A DNA stretch of 64,000 nt from Tenodera sinensis (GCA_030765045.1 CM060961.1:30797305-30861304); one strand, 5' to 3'. Positions 10,698 through 21,195 are shown, numbered from the stretch's first letter. Numbers and translations: made by a program. Notes: generated by a model not told the origin, from the letters alone.

Positions 10698-12746
10698 ATG
10701 CTACTCAGAAGTGGCAAAATATTGGGACTTTCAACATTAAGAGAATTGGATAAAGAAATTAAAATGTCGCGAAAAGAGATAGAAACAGGAGTGGGGGAAG
10801 GGGCAGATAGGCCTAGTTACCAGGTAGGATTAGAAAGTGAGGAACAGGTGGAAATAAGCAAAGACCAAAGGTTAATGATGATCATGTTTCAAAGACTGGA
10901 ACAAAGTTTAGGTCAGAGTATAGAACAAAAACTGGAACAAAACAAGATAGAATTAGGTCAGAAAATGGAACAAAATAACATAGAACTGAAACAGGACATA
11001 GAACAAAGTTTAGGTCAGAAAATAGAGGTAGTGAGAGAGGACTTGGAAAATAATAAAAAAGAAATAGGTCAGAAAATGGAGGAAGTGAGAAAAGACTTAG
11101 AACAGAAAATGGAATTAGGAAGACAGAACTTAGAACAGAAAATAGAATTAGGAAGACAGGAGTGTAAAGAAAATATGAAAGTAATGGAAACTAATTTAAA
11201 GTTAGTACATAAAAACTTAAATGAAACAAAGGAAACCTTAGAAGCTAGGATAGAAATCGTAGGAGACAGGATGGGAAAGATAGAATCAGAGATGAGAGAG
11301 AATAAGATTGTGTTAGAAGGAGAAATTGCTAGATGTAGGGATGAAATAACAGAATGTAATACAAGTGTAGACTGTAAGATTACAAATGTAAAAGCAGAAA
11401 TAACTGAGGAATTAAGGAAAGAGATTGAGGTAGTAAAGAAAGACATTATTAATGAAACTGTAGAACAAATTGTAATTCCTAAAATTAAGACAATGAATGA
11501 TGTGATGCTTTCACAACAGGATGCTATAAATGATATGAAACAAAGCCACTTAGAAATAAAGAATGATTTAAAATCAATTTGTGAAGAAATGAAAAAAGGG
11601 AAAGAAAGTTTGGCTAATGTAAATGATGTTGTGAAGGCATTACAAAGACAAGATGATTTAGATGTAAGTAATGTACAAGATGAGAGTTATTTGAATAATG
11701 TACAAAATGTTGATTCACCATACAGAGAAAGAGGTTCACAACCAAACAATGACACAACACATAACACATGTTACACTAACAGCATATTACATGAAATCAC
11801 ACCACCTACATTTGACGAGGAGAAGGGAGACGATCCAAAACTCTTTGTTAAAGAGATGGAAGAATATTTTAAAGTGAAAAGGATACCAAACGAGCTTAGG
11901 ATGATGATAGTCAAGAAAAGCTTAAAAAACAAGGCATTAGAATGGCTCAGGTTAACCCTAGCTGGTCATGAGTCGTATAGCTCATTCAGAAATTTATTCC
12001 TATCAAGGTATTGGGGCCCAGCTAAACAAAACCAAACTAGGGTAGAGCTAGCGACAGGTAGATACGATCCAACCAAAGGGTTGTCGTTAGTCGATTATTT
12101 TATGAAAGTAGCCAACAAAGGAAAGCTATTAGACCCCAACTTGTCGGAGGCAGAACTAATTGCCAGCATAACAAGACATTTCCCAGACACAGTGAGAACA
12201 GGGTTAATTGTTGCGAGGCCAGTAGATTTCGCAGATATGATAGAATTGCTAACAGCCTTCGAAACACAAAATGGTCGGCCTAATGAGCATAGACATAGGA
12301 ACGGTCACCCAAACTCACCCATCCTAAACCGAAACACGACTACGAACAACCAGAGTGAGGGAGAACATAGAAATACTAGGAGTACCCATGAAAGGGGGAG
12401 AGGGGCACACCATTTCCCACAACCACATAATCATGGCGAGAGGATGGAGAACACAAGACAGCGGTACCACGACACAATACCGGGGGGTGAATCGAGATAC
12501 AGAACGCATAGATACGATCGTGGAAGACCAGGAGACCGTACCCATCAAGTGAATCATATACGATTCTGTAGGGAATACTTGAACAGCCATAGGCCGTCAT
12601 ACAATAGGGGTTCACGTCAAAGGGGTAGAAACCAAGGGAACACCGACAACGTAAGACAACAGGAACAGAATGAAAATGTGCCGGATAGGACCGATACTGC
12701 ACAGAATACAGAAACGACGATCACCTCCAACGTCCAGGAAAACTAA
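10698..12746 (+). CDS. gag: Gag polyprotein of gypsy-type element 1
   Basis: Structural protein expected to assemble the cytoplasmic particle that packages element RNA. 682 residues from the first ATG in the frame, which is open further 5'. The N-terminal third is strongly coiled-coil: repeated Glu/Lys/Gln heptads such as EQKLEQNKIELGQKMEQNN. A capsid-like domain follows at roughly residues 370-535 (FVKEMEEYFKVKRIP, then FRNLFLSRYWGP and SLVDYFMKVANKGK), matching the retrotransposon-gag fold pattern. The C-terminus is rich in Arg, His and Asn. I see no CCHC zinc knuckle, so RNA binding is probably through the basic tail. The frame stops just after the slippery heptamer at 12737. The equivalent gene of element 2 has the same layout. 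Confidence 0.9.
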   Translation: MLLRSGKILGLSTLRELDKEIKMSRKEIETGVGEGADRPSYQVGLESEEQVEISKDQRLMMIMFQRLEQSLGQSIEQKLEQNKIELGQKMEQNNIELKQDIEQSLGQKIEVVREDLENNKKEIGQKMEEVRKDLEQKMELGRQNLEQKIELGRQECKENMKVMETNLKLVHKNLNETKETLEARIEIVGDRMGKIESEMRENKIVLEGEIARCRDEITECNTSVDCKITNVKAEITEELRKEIEVVKKDIINETVEQIVIPKIKTMNDVMLSQQDAINDMKQSHLEIKNDLKSICEEMKKGKESLANVNDVVKALQRQDDLDVSNVQDESYLNNVQNVDSPYRERGSQPNNDTTHNTCYTNSILHEITPPTFDEEKGDDPKLFVKEMEEYFKVKRIPNELRMMIVKKSLKNKALEWLRLTLAGHESYSSFRNLFLSRYWGPAKQNQTRVELATGRYDPTKGLSLVDYFMKVANKGKLLDPNLSEAELIASITRHFPDTVRTGLIVARPVDFADMIELLTAFETQNGRPNEHRHRNGHPNSPILNRNTTTNNQSEGEHRNTRSTHERGRGAHHFPQPHNHGERMENTRQRYHDTIPGGESRYRTHRYDRGRPGDRTHQVNHIRFCREYLNSHRPSYNRGSRQRGRNQGNTDNVRQQEQNENVPDRTDTAQNTETTITSNVQEN

Positions 12747-12778
12747 GTACAAGTCAACTTTGTGTCCCGGAAGTTGAC
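12737..12778 (+). promoter_or_regulatory. -1 ribosomal frameshift signal, gag-pol of element 1
   Basis: The pol frame is open from 12689 and overlaps the gag 3' end, in the -1 frame. The last gag codons before TAA form GGAAAAC, read as GAA AAC. A -1 slip re-pairs AAC as AAA and GAA as GGA with one wobble. Nine bases later an eight-base-pair perfect hairpin follows: GTCAACTT (12753-12760), ten-base loop, AAGTTGAC (12771-12778). Slippery site, spacer and stem match the known architecture of -1 signals. Confidence 0.7.
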
Positions 12779-15700
12779 CTGTGTGGCAGTAGGGGCAATA
12801 TTGACCAATGTAATGTAGGTACCTTGAGAAGACAGGCGAGTGAAAGAAAGGAAATAACCAATCCACCAATGATTAGGCTGAAGGTATGGGGTATCGAATT
12901 GCCAGCGATGATTGATACAGGAGCCAGCACATCAGTATGTGACGAACAGCTATTCCAGGAACTGATAACCAAAAGAAATGCTGAATTCTTGCCTGTGTGT
13001 GGAGTGTATTGCAGCACAGCAATTGGCAAGAAAAAGGAACATGTTAAATACCAGGTAAGGCTGGTAATTGAAATCGGAAGTTGGAAGTTCGATTTTATTG
13101 CCCTAGTAATACCTAGACTAACAGCTACCCTAATCATTGGCAGTGATTTGCTTAACCTTTGGAGGTCGGTGATTAACTATGACCTACATGAATTTATCAT
13201 TAAGGAAGGAGCCTCAGAATGCACTGCGAAGTTCCTGGAGGAAGAAACATGCCAGGAGGAACCAGACCAGACAGGGATCCATCCGGATGAACAATTCTTT
13301 GTGGAGAACATCAATGTCCACGAGAATAGGTTGGTAGACCTAAGGGTAAATAAGAAGAAAACAGGTTGGACGAGCGATGAAGAAACTAACGTTTGCAGCC
13401 ATTGGATCTGCACAGAAGACGAATATGTTACCTGGGACAACTACCAACCTGAACCACTACCAACGGATGGAGAAGAATCGATGTTACAGCTAATCGATGA
13501 GAAGGTCTGGTGGGCACATGGCATCTCTGAAGAGGAAAGAAACCAACTTAGGAAAATATTGGTTAAAAACAGGAAAGTTTTCAATAAAAAGCCAGGTACG
13601 TGTAACAAGTACGTACATACTTTTACAGTAACAGATATTACCCCCTATTCACATAAATCCAGGCCCATCCCCAACTCCATCAGGGAGGAAGCTGACAGAG
13701 TGATCCAGAAAATGTTAGCGGGCGGAATAATAGAGCCGTCGGACTCATGTTATGTGAATCCAGTAGTATGGGTCCATAAGAAAGGGGGAAAATTGAGGAT
13801 GACCATCGACGCAAGGAAGATAAATACACATACCTTGCCGGATCACTACAGGCCTGAGGGGGTAGACCAACTAATATCGAAATTGAAGGGAGGTCAACAT
13901 TTCACAAGTCTCGACTTGACAGCATCGTTCTGGCAAATTCCTCTTCATCCAGATGTGAGGAAATATACCTGTTTCTTGCACAAAGGAAAGGTATACCATT
14001 TTTTAAAATGTGCCTTTGGACTATCGACCAGTAGCAGTGCACTACTGAGGGCTCTAGACAAAGTTTTTGGGGATACCATCGAGACTTTTATGACGCAATA
14101 TGTCGACGATTTTTTGATATACAGCAAGAATCCCGAGTCGCACTTACATCACATAGATTATGTATTATCCAGGTTCCAGGAAAGCAACATGACCCTAAAT
14201 TTAGAAAAGTGTGAATTTTTCGTCAAAGAGGCTGAATTTCTAGGCCACATCATTACACCTGATGGTATACAACCTAATCCGGAGAGGGTCAAGGCCATAG
14301 AGCATATACCACCCCCACGTAACTTAAAACAGTTGAGAAGGTTTCTGGGCATTTTACAGTACCAGTCAAAATTCGTGGTCAACTACGCTAAGGAATTGGT
14401 ACCCCTTAGAGCACTGTTGAAAAAAGATACTAAGTGGGAATGGAATGCTGAACACCAGGTGGCCTTTGAGAGTATCAAAGAACTTTTCAAGCACAGTATT
14501 CTCCTGGAACGACCGGATCCAAATTCACCTTTTCTAGTATACACCGATGCTAGTGCACACTCATATGGAGCAATATTAGCACAGGAAGATGCAGATGGCA
14601 ACAAACATGTGATTGCCACAGCTTCTAGATTTTTAAACAAGATAGAAGCCAATGCCTGCATAACCGAATTGGAAATAGGTGCAATCCATTTTGCGTTACA
14701 AAAGTTCAGACAATATATATATCTTTATAAAATAATTATATATACAGATCACGTAAGCCTGTCCTTCATTCAAAAATGCAAGCTAACCAACTCCAAAATC
14801 TCAAGGTACATACATGAGATAATGTCACACGACATAGAGGTCAAACATATCCCGGGGAAGGAGAACATCTTCAGTGACTTATTGTCAAGATTAAGGTCGG
14901 AGAGTCACATACCCGAGACGATATACAATCCACACCATGAAATTAAAATCATGCAGATAAATAGCAAAGAAAGCAACGAGATCTTGCAAGACTTCAAAAA
15001 CATAGCGAAGCTACAACAAGAAGACCCTGAATTGAAGAGGCTATTCGACAAGGCTCCAGACATAATACCAAGATTGGATGCCAAGATAGGCAAATTTAGG
15101 AACATCCTATTTAAATTGCATGGTCGCGACGTAAGGAAATGGAAAATGATGGTACCAAATTCCTTACAGGACAGGGTCATTTTGGCATTCCACCACTCGA
15201 TGCTTCACTCCGGTACTGAGAGAACAATGCTTGCCATCGAGGAGGTATTGTACATCAAACATCTTGGCAAGAAGGTCAGGAAGTTAATTTCCTCATGCGA
15301 CCTATGCCAAAAGGCCAAGCCAATTAATGTAAAGTACGATGTCATCCCACAATCCATCGTGAGGAACGAGAAAAATGCATTGGTGTGTATTGACGAGCAT
15401 GGAGAGCTACCAAGGGGTAAAGATGGAAACAGATACATCTTTGTCATGTTTGATGTTTTCACAAAATTCACCAAAATATACCCCATTAAGAACATCAAAA
15501 GCAGAACATGCTTAGATAAAATCGTCAAGGACTACATCCCAAAATATGGGAGGATAAAATGTATTCTATCGGACAATGCAACCATGCATAAGAGCAAGTT
15601 GTTTCAGAACACCTTAGAAACATTAGGAATAAAATTGTACTATTCCTCAGCATATTATCCCCAGGGAAACCCGACTGAGAGAATCATGAGGGATATAAGT

Positions 15701-16198
15701 ATTTATTTTCATTTACTCTGCCACAGAGACCACACTTCCTGGACGGAAAAATGCGGATATATAGAGGAGGTGATTAACCATTCGGTGAACCCCACGACCA
15801 AGTTCGCCCCTATCGAGCTGATGACCAACACGAAACCAAGAAAATTAGCAATTGACATTGACACTACGATGGCTGCCCAAAGAGAATTATCAGAGAAGGA
15901 AAAATGTCAATTGGCATTCAGAAGGTTACAGCAGAAGGCTGAAAAAGGGAGGAACAAGGTGAAAAGATTCGTCAGGAAATGGTCCCCACAAATTGGAGAA
16001 AAGGTGCTCTTAAAAAGCCACAAAGCATCCAAGGCATCTGAAAAAAGATCTGGAAAGATGGAGCTATTGTATACTGGACCACTGGTCATAACAAAACAGC
16101 TGGGTGACCACACGTATGAGCTACAGAATACAAATGGCAAGTTGGTAGGAAGATACCATAAAAATAAATTGAAGCCATACAAAGAAAGGACCAAATAG
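12743..16198 (+). CDS. pol: Pol polyprotein of gypsy-type element 1
   Basis: Protease, reverse transcriptase, RNase H and integrase of a Ty3/gypsy-type element, made as a Gag-Pol fusion by -1 frameshifting. The frame is uninterrupted for about 1150 codons. Order: aspartic protease with DTGAS near 12915; RT with LDLTASFWQIPL near 13913 and the catalytic YVDD near 14100; RNase H with YTDASAHSYGA near 14540; integrase zinc-binding H...H...C..C near 15190-15310 (HHSMLHSG, CDLCQKAK); then core D in CIDEHGELP, D in LSDNATMHK and E in GNPTERIM, the expected D-D-E order. A basic C-terminus follows. RT-RNaseH-IN order is diagnostic for Ty3/gypsy rather than copia. All catalytic residues are present. 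Confidence 0.95.
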   Translation, partial: LSTSQLCVPEVDLCGSRGNIDQCNVGTLRRQASERKEITNPPMIRLKVWGIELPAMIDTGASTSVCDEQLFQELITKRNAEFLPVCGVYCSTAIGKKKEHVKYQVRLVIEIGSWKFDFIALVIPRLTATLIIGSDLLNLWRSVINYDLHEFIIKEGASECTAKFLEEETCQEEPDQTGIHPDEQFFVENINVHENRLVDLRVNKKKTGWTSDEETNVCSHWICTEDEYVTWDNYQPEPLPTDGEESMLQLIDEKVWWAHGISEEERNQLRKILVKNRKVFNKKPGTCNKYVHTFTVTDITPYSHKSRPIPNSIREEADRVIQKMLAGGIIEPSDSCYVNPVVWVHKKGGKLRMTIDARKINTHTLPDHYRPEGVDQLISKLKGGQHFTSLDLTASFWQIPLHPDVRKYTCFLHKGKVYHFLKCAFGLSTSSSALLRALDKVFGDTIETFMTQYVDDFLIYSKNPESHLHHIDYVLSRFQESNMTLNLEKCEFFVKEAEFLGHIITPDGIQPNPERVKAIEHIPPPRNLKQLRRFLGILQYQSKFVVNYAKELVPLRALLKKDTKWEWNAEHQVAFESIKELFKHSILLERPDPNSPFLVYTDASAHSYGAILAQEDADGNKHVIATASRFLNKIEANACITELEIGAIHFALQKFRQYIYLYKIIIYTDHVSLSFIQKCKLTNSKISRYIHEIMSHDIEVKHIPGKENIFSDLLSRLRSESHIPETIYNPHHEIKIMQINSKESNEILQDFKNIAKLQQEDPELKRLFDKAPDIIPRLDAKIGKFRNILFKLHGRDVRKWKMMVPNSLQDRVILAFHHSMLHSGTERTMLAIEEVLYIKHLGKKVRKLISSCDLCQKAKPINVKYDVIPQSIVRNEKNALVCIDEHGELPRGKDGNRYIFVMFDVFTKFTKIYPIKNIKSRTCLDKIVKDYIPKYGRIKCILSDNATMHKSKLFQNTLETLGIKLYYSSAYYPQGNPTERIMRDISIYFHLLCHRDHTSWTEKCGYIEEVINHSVNPTTKFAPIELMTNTKPRKLAIDIDTTMAAQRELSEKEKCQLAFRRLQQKAEKGRNKVKRFVRKWSPQIGEKVLLKSHKASKASEKRSGKMELLYTGPLVITKQLGDHTYELQNTNGKLVGRYHKNKLKPYKERTK

Positions 16199-16936
16199 TC
16201 TTTGTCAACAAATGTGTAAGGCAGGAGTAGTGGAGATGAAAGAAGATAACAATTTTTAATGGGTTACTTATAGAAAATTATGTTCAGATTAGGAATTACA
16301 ACAAGGAAGAAAATCAACATAGTCATTGGCTATATCGACCACAAAGAGCATTGTCAACAAAAACAGACGAGGACACTGATTGTCATTAAAGAAATGAATC
16401 ATAGCGACGAAAGATAATATGTTTTTGACACAAGGATGTCAGGGACAAAAATAAAAATGAATCAATTATGATGAAAAAGATATAATATTTCGACACAAAG
16501 ATGTCGAGGGTAAATTGAGAAGAAAAATAATACAATTACAGAATAATTGTAAGTATAGAAGTTTTCTCTTATAGAAATAAGAGACAAAGAAATGACAATT
16601 AGTGAAATGAGGAAAACCATAACCAGAAAAACAATGCCCATGAATTAAGATGAATATAGCCAATGCTAAGCTCGAAGAAATGTTGAACCAAACAACAATG
16701 AATAATAACCCAATCAAGAAAATTAGTACCATTAGTAACATCAGAGTTTAAGAACCGACTCAATAACCTGCCTATACATAAGCTTATAAGACAAAGAAGG
16801 CAAAGAACTGAATAAAGTATTGCCATAAACATGATCATAATCATTAGCTCAAAATTTGTATCCTGTTTTTCTCTCCTCATAGCAATGAATACAAGTCAAA
16901 AACCACATGAAACACTTAAATTATATTTGTGTCAAT

Positions 16937-17425
16937 GTCAAATGTACAATAACTGAGTATGTGTTGTATAAGAACTGAATATGTGTTGTACAATAACTGA
17001 ATATGTATTGTATGATAACTGGATATATTGTGTAATAACTGAATATGTTGAGTAATAACTAAATGCGTTATGCAAAAACTGAATGTGTATTGTGTAATAA
17101 CTGAATATGTATTGCATAATAACAGAACATATGTGGTATGATAGCAGGATATATTGTACAATAACTGAATATGTATTGTGTAATAATTGGACATGTTGTG
17201 TAGTAATCAAATGTGTTGTACAATAACTGAATATGTATTGTATAATGACTGAAGGTGTATTGTATAATAACAACATATGTGATATGATAACTGGGTATAT
17301 TGTACAATGACTGAATATATATTGTATAATAATTGGACATATTGTGTAATAACTAAATGTGTTGTACAATAACTGGATATGTATTGTATAATAACTGAAT
17401 GCATTGTGTAGTAATCGAATATGTG
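16937..17425. repeat. degenerate 20-22-bp tandem array with higher-order pattern
   Basis: About 22-23 units of the type AATAACTGAATATGTATTGT, varying at a few positions. Variants recur in a similar order about every seven or eight units (for example GATAACTGGATATATTGT, AATAATTGGACATGTTGT, AATAACTAAATGTGTTGTAC), indicating duplication of multi-unit blocks. All three minus-strand frames stay open for long stretches (92, 143 and 90 codons) only because the unit lacks stops on that strand. I do not consider these genes. Confidence 0.85.
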
Positions 17426-17597
17426 AAATTTATAAAGACATGCTGTATCATGTCAAAACGAAGGACAAAGACAAACAGTGAAGAAGACTGAAAAAAAAAA
17501 AAAAAAAAAAAATATTGTACAAAGTGATTGAATCATAGGAGTAGGGAGAAGTATTGTATTGTGTTTCAAGATTGTAAATAAGGTGACAACTTGAAAA

Positions 17598-17614
17598 ACA
17601 AAACAAGGGGCATA
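17598..17614 (+). promoter_or_regulatory. polypurine-type tract of element 1
   Basis: The sequence ACAAAACAAGGGGCATA abuts the TG of the 3' LTR. Element 2 has TGGGGGCATT at the same position. It is the expected site for plus-strand priming. Confidence 0.65.
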
Positions 17615-18168
17615 TGAGACAGAATATTGATCAATAGAAAATCGTTCATGTAAATATTTTTGTAAGAGTGTGTAAATTTCTAATTCTTTTAATTTGGGTG
17701 TATCAGGGACTTATTTTTTTCAATATTCAAGATAGACAACGTTTTCTCGTCACTTTGAGTTCAACCAATGAGAACTGTTGCGCGGATGAATACATAAGAA
17801 TGGCGGTGTTGCGTCATAGAGACGCCTGGGACTCTTTTTTTTTTCATTAGCGTCTGTGAGCTCAAGGTGAAAGGATGTATATTTGCTGATGGCGTGTGAA
17901 CATGTAAATTACACCCAAACTTTTAACCAGTGTAGATTCTATCGAATTTTGAAAGTTGTTAACTAATTAACATAGTGATAAAAGTGTAAATTAACGAATA
18001 AATATGTTGTGATAAAGGAACGTTGATTTGTGCATTCCATTCTGTTACCACGACCCTGCAGATAATCGCGTCTGATATCAATCAAACTTTCCATCTTTCA
18101 GTAAAAACATTATTCCTGCTGCTATATTCCCGCTGCTAGGTAAAGACTTATTAATAAAACCCGTAACA
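17615..18168 (+). repeat. 3' LTR of gypsy-type element 1
   Basis: 554 bp, one base longer than the 5' LTR because of a T-run difference. It ends CCCGTAACA and is followed by the target duplicate GTAT (18169-18172). LTR transcription and polyadenylation signals are presumably inside but were not mapped. Confidence 0.95.
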
Positions 18169-18450
18169 GTATCAAATATAACTCCCAAATACTTTGCTTC
18201 CTTTGTTTCTGGGAATTGTTGACCCTCAAAATTTAGTTTTATTTTTAGTGGTTTTTTCTCAGTGAAAAGATTTGGTAGTTTGATTTTGTTATATTAACAG
18301 TAATTAAATTTTCTTTGGTCCACTTTTGTAGGTTGGTTAAGGATTATTGCATGGTTTTCTCTAGTTCTGTACTCTTGCTTTTGGTTTTGAAGTCACATTA
18401 CTAAGTCGTTGGCAAATAATTAGTAAATATAATTAGTATATCATAAGAGA
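18169..18450 (-). pseudogene. LINE reverse transcriptase, part upstream of the LTR insertion
   Basis: Minus strand, continuing into 9864 downward. It reads a decayed catalytic motif FANDLVM (normally YADDLV), then LQKWTKEN, and KEAKYLGVIFDT just before the insertion point. Those blocks occur in this order in LINE RT palm and thumb. Catalytic Asp to Asn change and stops show it was already a relic. It dates the gypsy insertion as younger. Confidence 0.75.
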
Positions 18451-18754
18451 TAGACAAAATCCTACAACACAAAAATGTACATCTCATTGTTCTCAGTGGA
18501 GCTCAATTATTTAAGTTAAATAATTTATATGAAAAACACGTTTTTTGTGGTATTAATAATTTCCAGCATTCTTTGTTATTGCTTTGAAGTTTTAAATACT
18601 TATACTTTTTTTAAGTCATAAGTTTCTATTCATTTTTTCTCATGGTCATACAAAAAGCATGGAGCTTCAAAGCCATCACTTAGCCATCTGCTTAAAAATC
18701 TTTTGTAAGAGTGTGAATGCAATACATCAGATTTTTATGAATAACAGGCATTAT

Positions 18755-18850
18755 TTATGCCAACAAACTTACTGCTTTGTAAGTGCTGGTGTTCTTAAAC
18801 ACACAAGCCATGTGTGGGCAATGTTTGAGAGGTAGAACTTGGAACGTATT
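18755..18850 (-). repeat. SINE fragment (main family)
   Basis: Tail and body segment only: ATTTATGCCAACAAACTTAC, the hallmark palindromic ACACAAGCCATGTGTG, and the GAGAGGTAGAAC edge. The tRNA head is missing. Confidence 0.75.
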
Positions 18851-19442
18851 TAAATAGCGGTGGGCGTGGTAATTTCGTTCAGCCGGACTAGAACAGCGGT
18901 GAGCGTGAACAACTCTCTTTTCTATTTTCTTCATATCCAGGGCGTGGTACGGGCCAACACTTTTTTTTTTAGAAAGATTAATTTTCAGTTCCACATTGAA
19001 AATTGATTTATTGTTCTGTTATAGGATAAATATATTTTACAATTTTCCTGGATCGGCATCCTTTCTATCATGTGCTATGGGGTTTACACTTCCTGAACAT
19101 GGACTACGTGTAATTGTAAGTTCGTAATTCTCTTCTATTCGTGCGCCGCTTACCAAAAATATATATTTGTCCTTTGCATTATTATTTCAGTTATCTTTCA
19201 CCACACAATATTCATTTGGTTCAACACTATATACAGATAGACTTCCAAATCATATACAGACCTCACGTTTTTCATCCGATGCCAACCCAAGCTATTTAAG
19301 AAGAAGAATACTTGAATATGCACATTTTTGCCAACTATAAACATTATTTCTAATTTTAGGGGGCCTTTTCCGCCACCACTATAACTTTGCATTTAACCAT
19401 TCCAGAGGGCTTACGTGGAAAATATCGCCTTAAACTGAAACT

Positions 19443-19520
19443 TAGTAAGCGGAGGGCTGTGGTTCAAATCCCGGCTGTGGCATTGAATTTTTAAGTTCCA
19501 GTTCTACCTCTCAAACAGAC
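19443..19520 (+). repeat. SINE fragment with B box
   Basis: Contains AGTAAGCGGAGGGCTGTGG and GGTTCAAATCC followed by the family's body start. The 5' head and 3' tail are missing. Confidence 0.7.
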
Positions 19521-20163
19521 TATATTTGTGACTCAACAAATGTTTAATGTATGAGACCAGAACAAGCCTTTAGAAGGCTTAAACCTGATGATGACAATGA
19601 TAAGTGATAAATGTTTGTAATGAAAGTTTTTCCAGGTAAAGGATAGTTGGAGTAGTATCATTTTCTTAAGAAACCTTCTCTTAGAATACTTTAGGTGTCT
19701 GACTCAAATATGACATTTTTTTAATTAATGTTACATTTCATCGAGAAAATTTTTACTTACATGAACATGTTTTGAAGAGCATTTGTCTCCATCCTAAGCA
19801 TGTCTCCGACTGGTTCTGGTTGATGATTGAAGTCATGAAGTCTTGTGATGGTGAAAGGGATTTCCAGTCTTCTGTGGCAGTGGATCAAAATTCATCATAT
19901 GTATTCTTTATTACAATAATTTTCTCCTATGTGCCCAATTTCTTCTCATTGATATTGGAAATCTTGATTCTTATCCCATTCTTCCTCTAGCATCCCAATA
20001 AAGTGCTGTCAAGTCCTTATTTTCTTTGTCCAAAATAGGGTTTTGTAACAATGCTCTGCATCCATAACAGAATTTGGTTCATTGCACAGTGTGCTGCTGT
20101 GAGAATTTGACATTTTTAGTGTATAAAAGCATTCTGCCAGGAAGTCATATCCTGTTTCCAATC
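19521..20163. other. intronic stretch, nothing recognised
   Basis: No repeat termini or coding motifs seen. A 72-codon + strand open frame near 19772 has no identifiable domain. Confidence 0.4.
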
Positions 20164-20167
20164 TTAA

Positions 20168-21195
20168 CCTCTTGAGCACTGGCCATTTAAAACCTCCGTG
20201 GGTCGAGAACTGCTACCCAATGCGGGGCATTTAAATTGTTAAATGCACTGAAAGTGCTTCGTAAATACACAGCTGTATTTTGTATAAATATTAAGTTATT
20301 TTAATGAAACAAAAACTGGTATAAAACTTGTTATATGCAGTATACATGAACGTCATCAGCAAAGTAGAGCTGCATTGACAAATCGTTGAAATGGCACTAT
20401 TTTGTTTCACTGTGGTGAAAAGTTAACTTTCCTCTGTCGAATGCATTAATGTAAGTTCTCTGAAAGAAACAGTCGACCCATTGTATATGTGGCCTGTGCA
20501 TCGGCAAAACAAAGCATAGGGTATGCGAGGTCTGAGAGTCATCAGAATAAAGCATGTTTGCAACTTTTCCTTATGCGTGTTTCATAACTTGGGTTGCAGG
20601 CTCCATTTCTCTCTTTGTTGAAATACATACATATACTTTCCTGCTTGTAGCTGAAGTGAGAAGTGGCATAAAAAGGTATTTTTGCACTAACTGGATATAA
20701 CCATATACAATTGTTTGGTAATTTGGAGAGCTCTAAACCCACACAAGACAATGACCTACCTGGACTTCCGACTATCAATAGCTCGCAGCCTAATTGAACA
20801 ATACCACATTGAGAGGCCTCTTCGTACTGGGGGTAGAAAATCCAGAAGTCCTGCACCCCTCAGACTTCAAGGAAAACGTTATCCTAAAAGGATACCGCCA
20901 ACAGCAACCTCCCATCTCGAAAGTGTTTCGTGTGCTGCAAGAAGGGAATTTGCGAATGTGGAGATGTTCCCTTGTGTGTTTATCCCTGTTTTGAGGCATA
21001 TCACTGCACAAAGAACATATAAAGGTATGCCAGTAAAATATATAGAATTTATTTAAATGTTTCATAAAGGGAAAATTAAAATAAGTTGAGTTAGATAAGG
21101 GTTAATGCACAAATGCACAGGATGTGTATACACGCCCATAGCACTTATCTGCCGCTTTACATGGACGTAATTTTATGTCCATAGTGCTCAAGAGG
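20168..21195 (+). mobile_element. internally deleted piggyBac-like element with TTAA flanks
   Basis: Terminal inverted repeats CCTCTTGAGCACT and AGTGCTCAAGAGG lie directly next to TTAA on both sides (20164-20167 and 21196-21199), the diagnostic piggyBac target. The element is about 1.03 kb, far shorter than an autonomous piggyBac. It retains only the 3' end of a transposase gene. It would need transposase in trans. Confidence 0.9.
20715..21060 (+). pseudogene. piggyBac transposase C-terminus
   Basis: The + strand reads NPHKTMTYLDFRLSIARSLI, then the Arg/Pro-rich PLRLQGKRYPKRIPPT, typical of the region before the piggyBac Cys-rich tail. After a frameshift near 20920 it reads CFVCCKKGICECGDVPLC, then CFEAYHCTKN, the terminal finger. 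Catalytic Asp-containing parts are absent, so it is inactive. Confidence 0.8.

Larger units (their letters stand above)
16199..17614 (+). other. non-coding 3' region of element 1
   Basis: 1.4 kb between the pol stop and the 3' LTR. It has no + strand coding frame and no envelope-like gene. It contains the 20-22-bp tandem array, a run of about 22 A near 17491-17512, and the purine-rich tract next to the LTR. Confidence 0.8.
9865..18168 (+). mobile_element. complete Ty3/gypsy-type LTR retrotransposon 1
   Basis: An 8.3-kb element in the sense orientation of hiw. Order: LTR, primer-binding region, gag, pol (protease, RT, RNase H, integrase), a 1.4-kb non-coding 3' region with a tandem array, a purine-rich tract, LTR. 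No envelope-like frame is present. gag and pol are uninterrupted, the LTRs are almost identical and the GTAT duplication is intact, so it may still be capable of transposition (inference). It splits an older antisense LINE. Confidence 0.95.

Noticed and set aside
16916..17404. Four overlapping minus-strand open frames (65-143 codons) with Tyr/Ile/Thr-rich repeats
   Set aside because: They are a by-product of the stop-free 20-22-bp tandem array inside the gypsy-type element and overlap one another in different frames.
16200..17610. Envelope gene of element 1
   Set aside because: No + strand frame, signal peptide or membrane segment exists between pol and the 3' LTR.
19567..19615. CTGATGATG near 19589 as a hammerhead core
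   Set aside because: No GAAAC box or stem II follows at the right distance.
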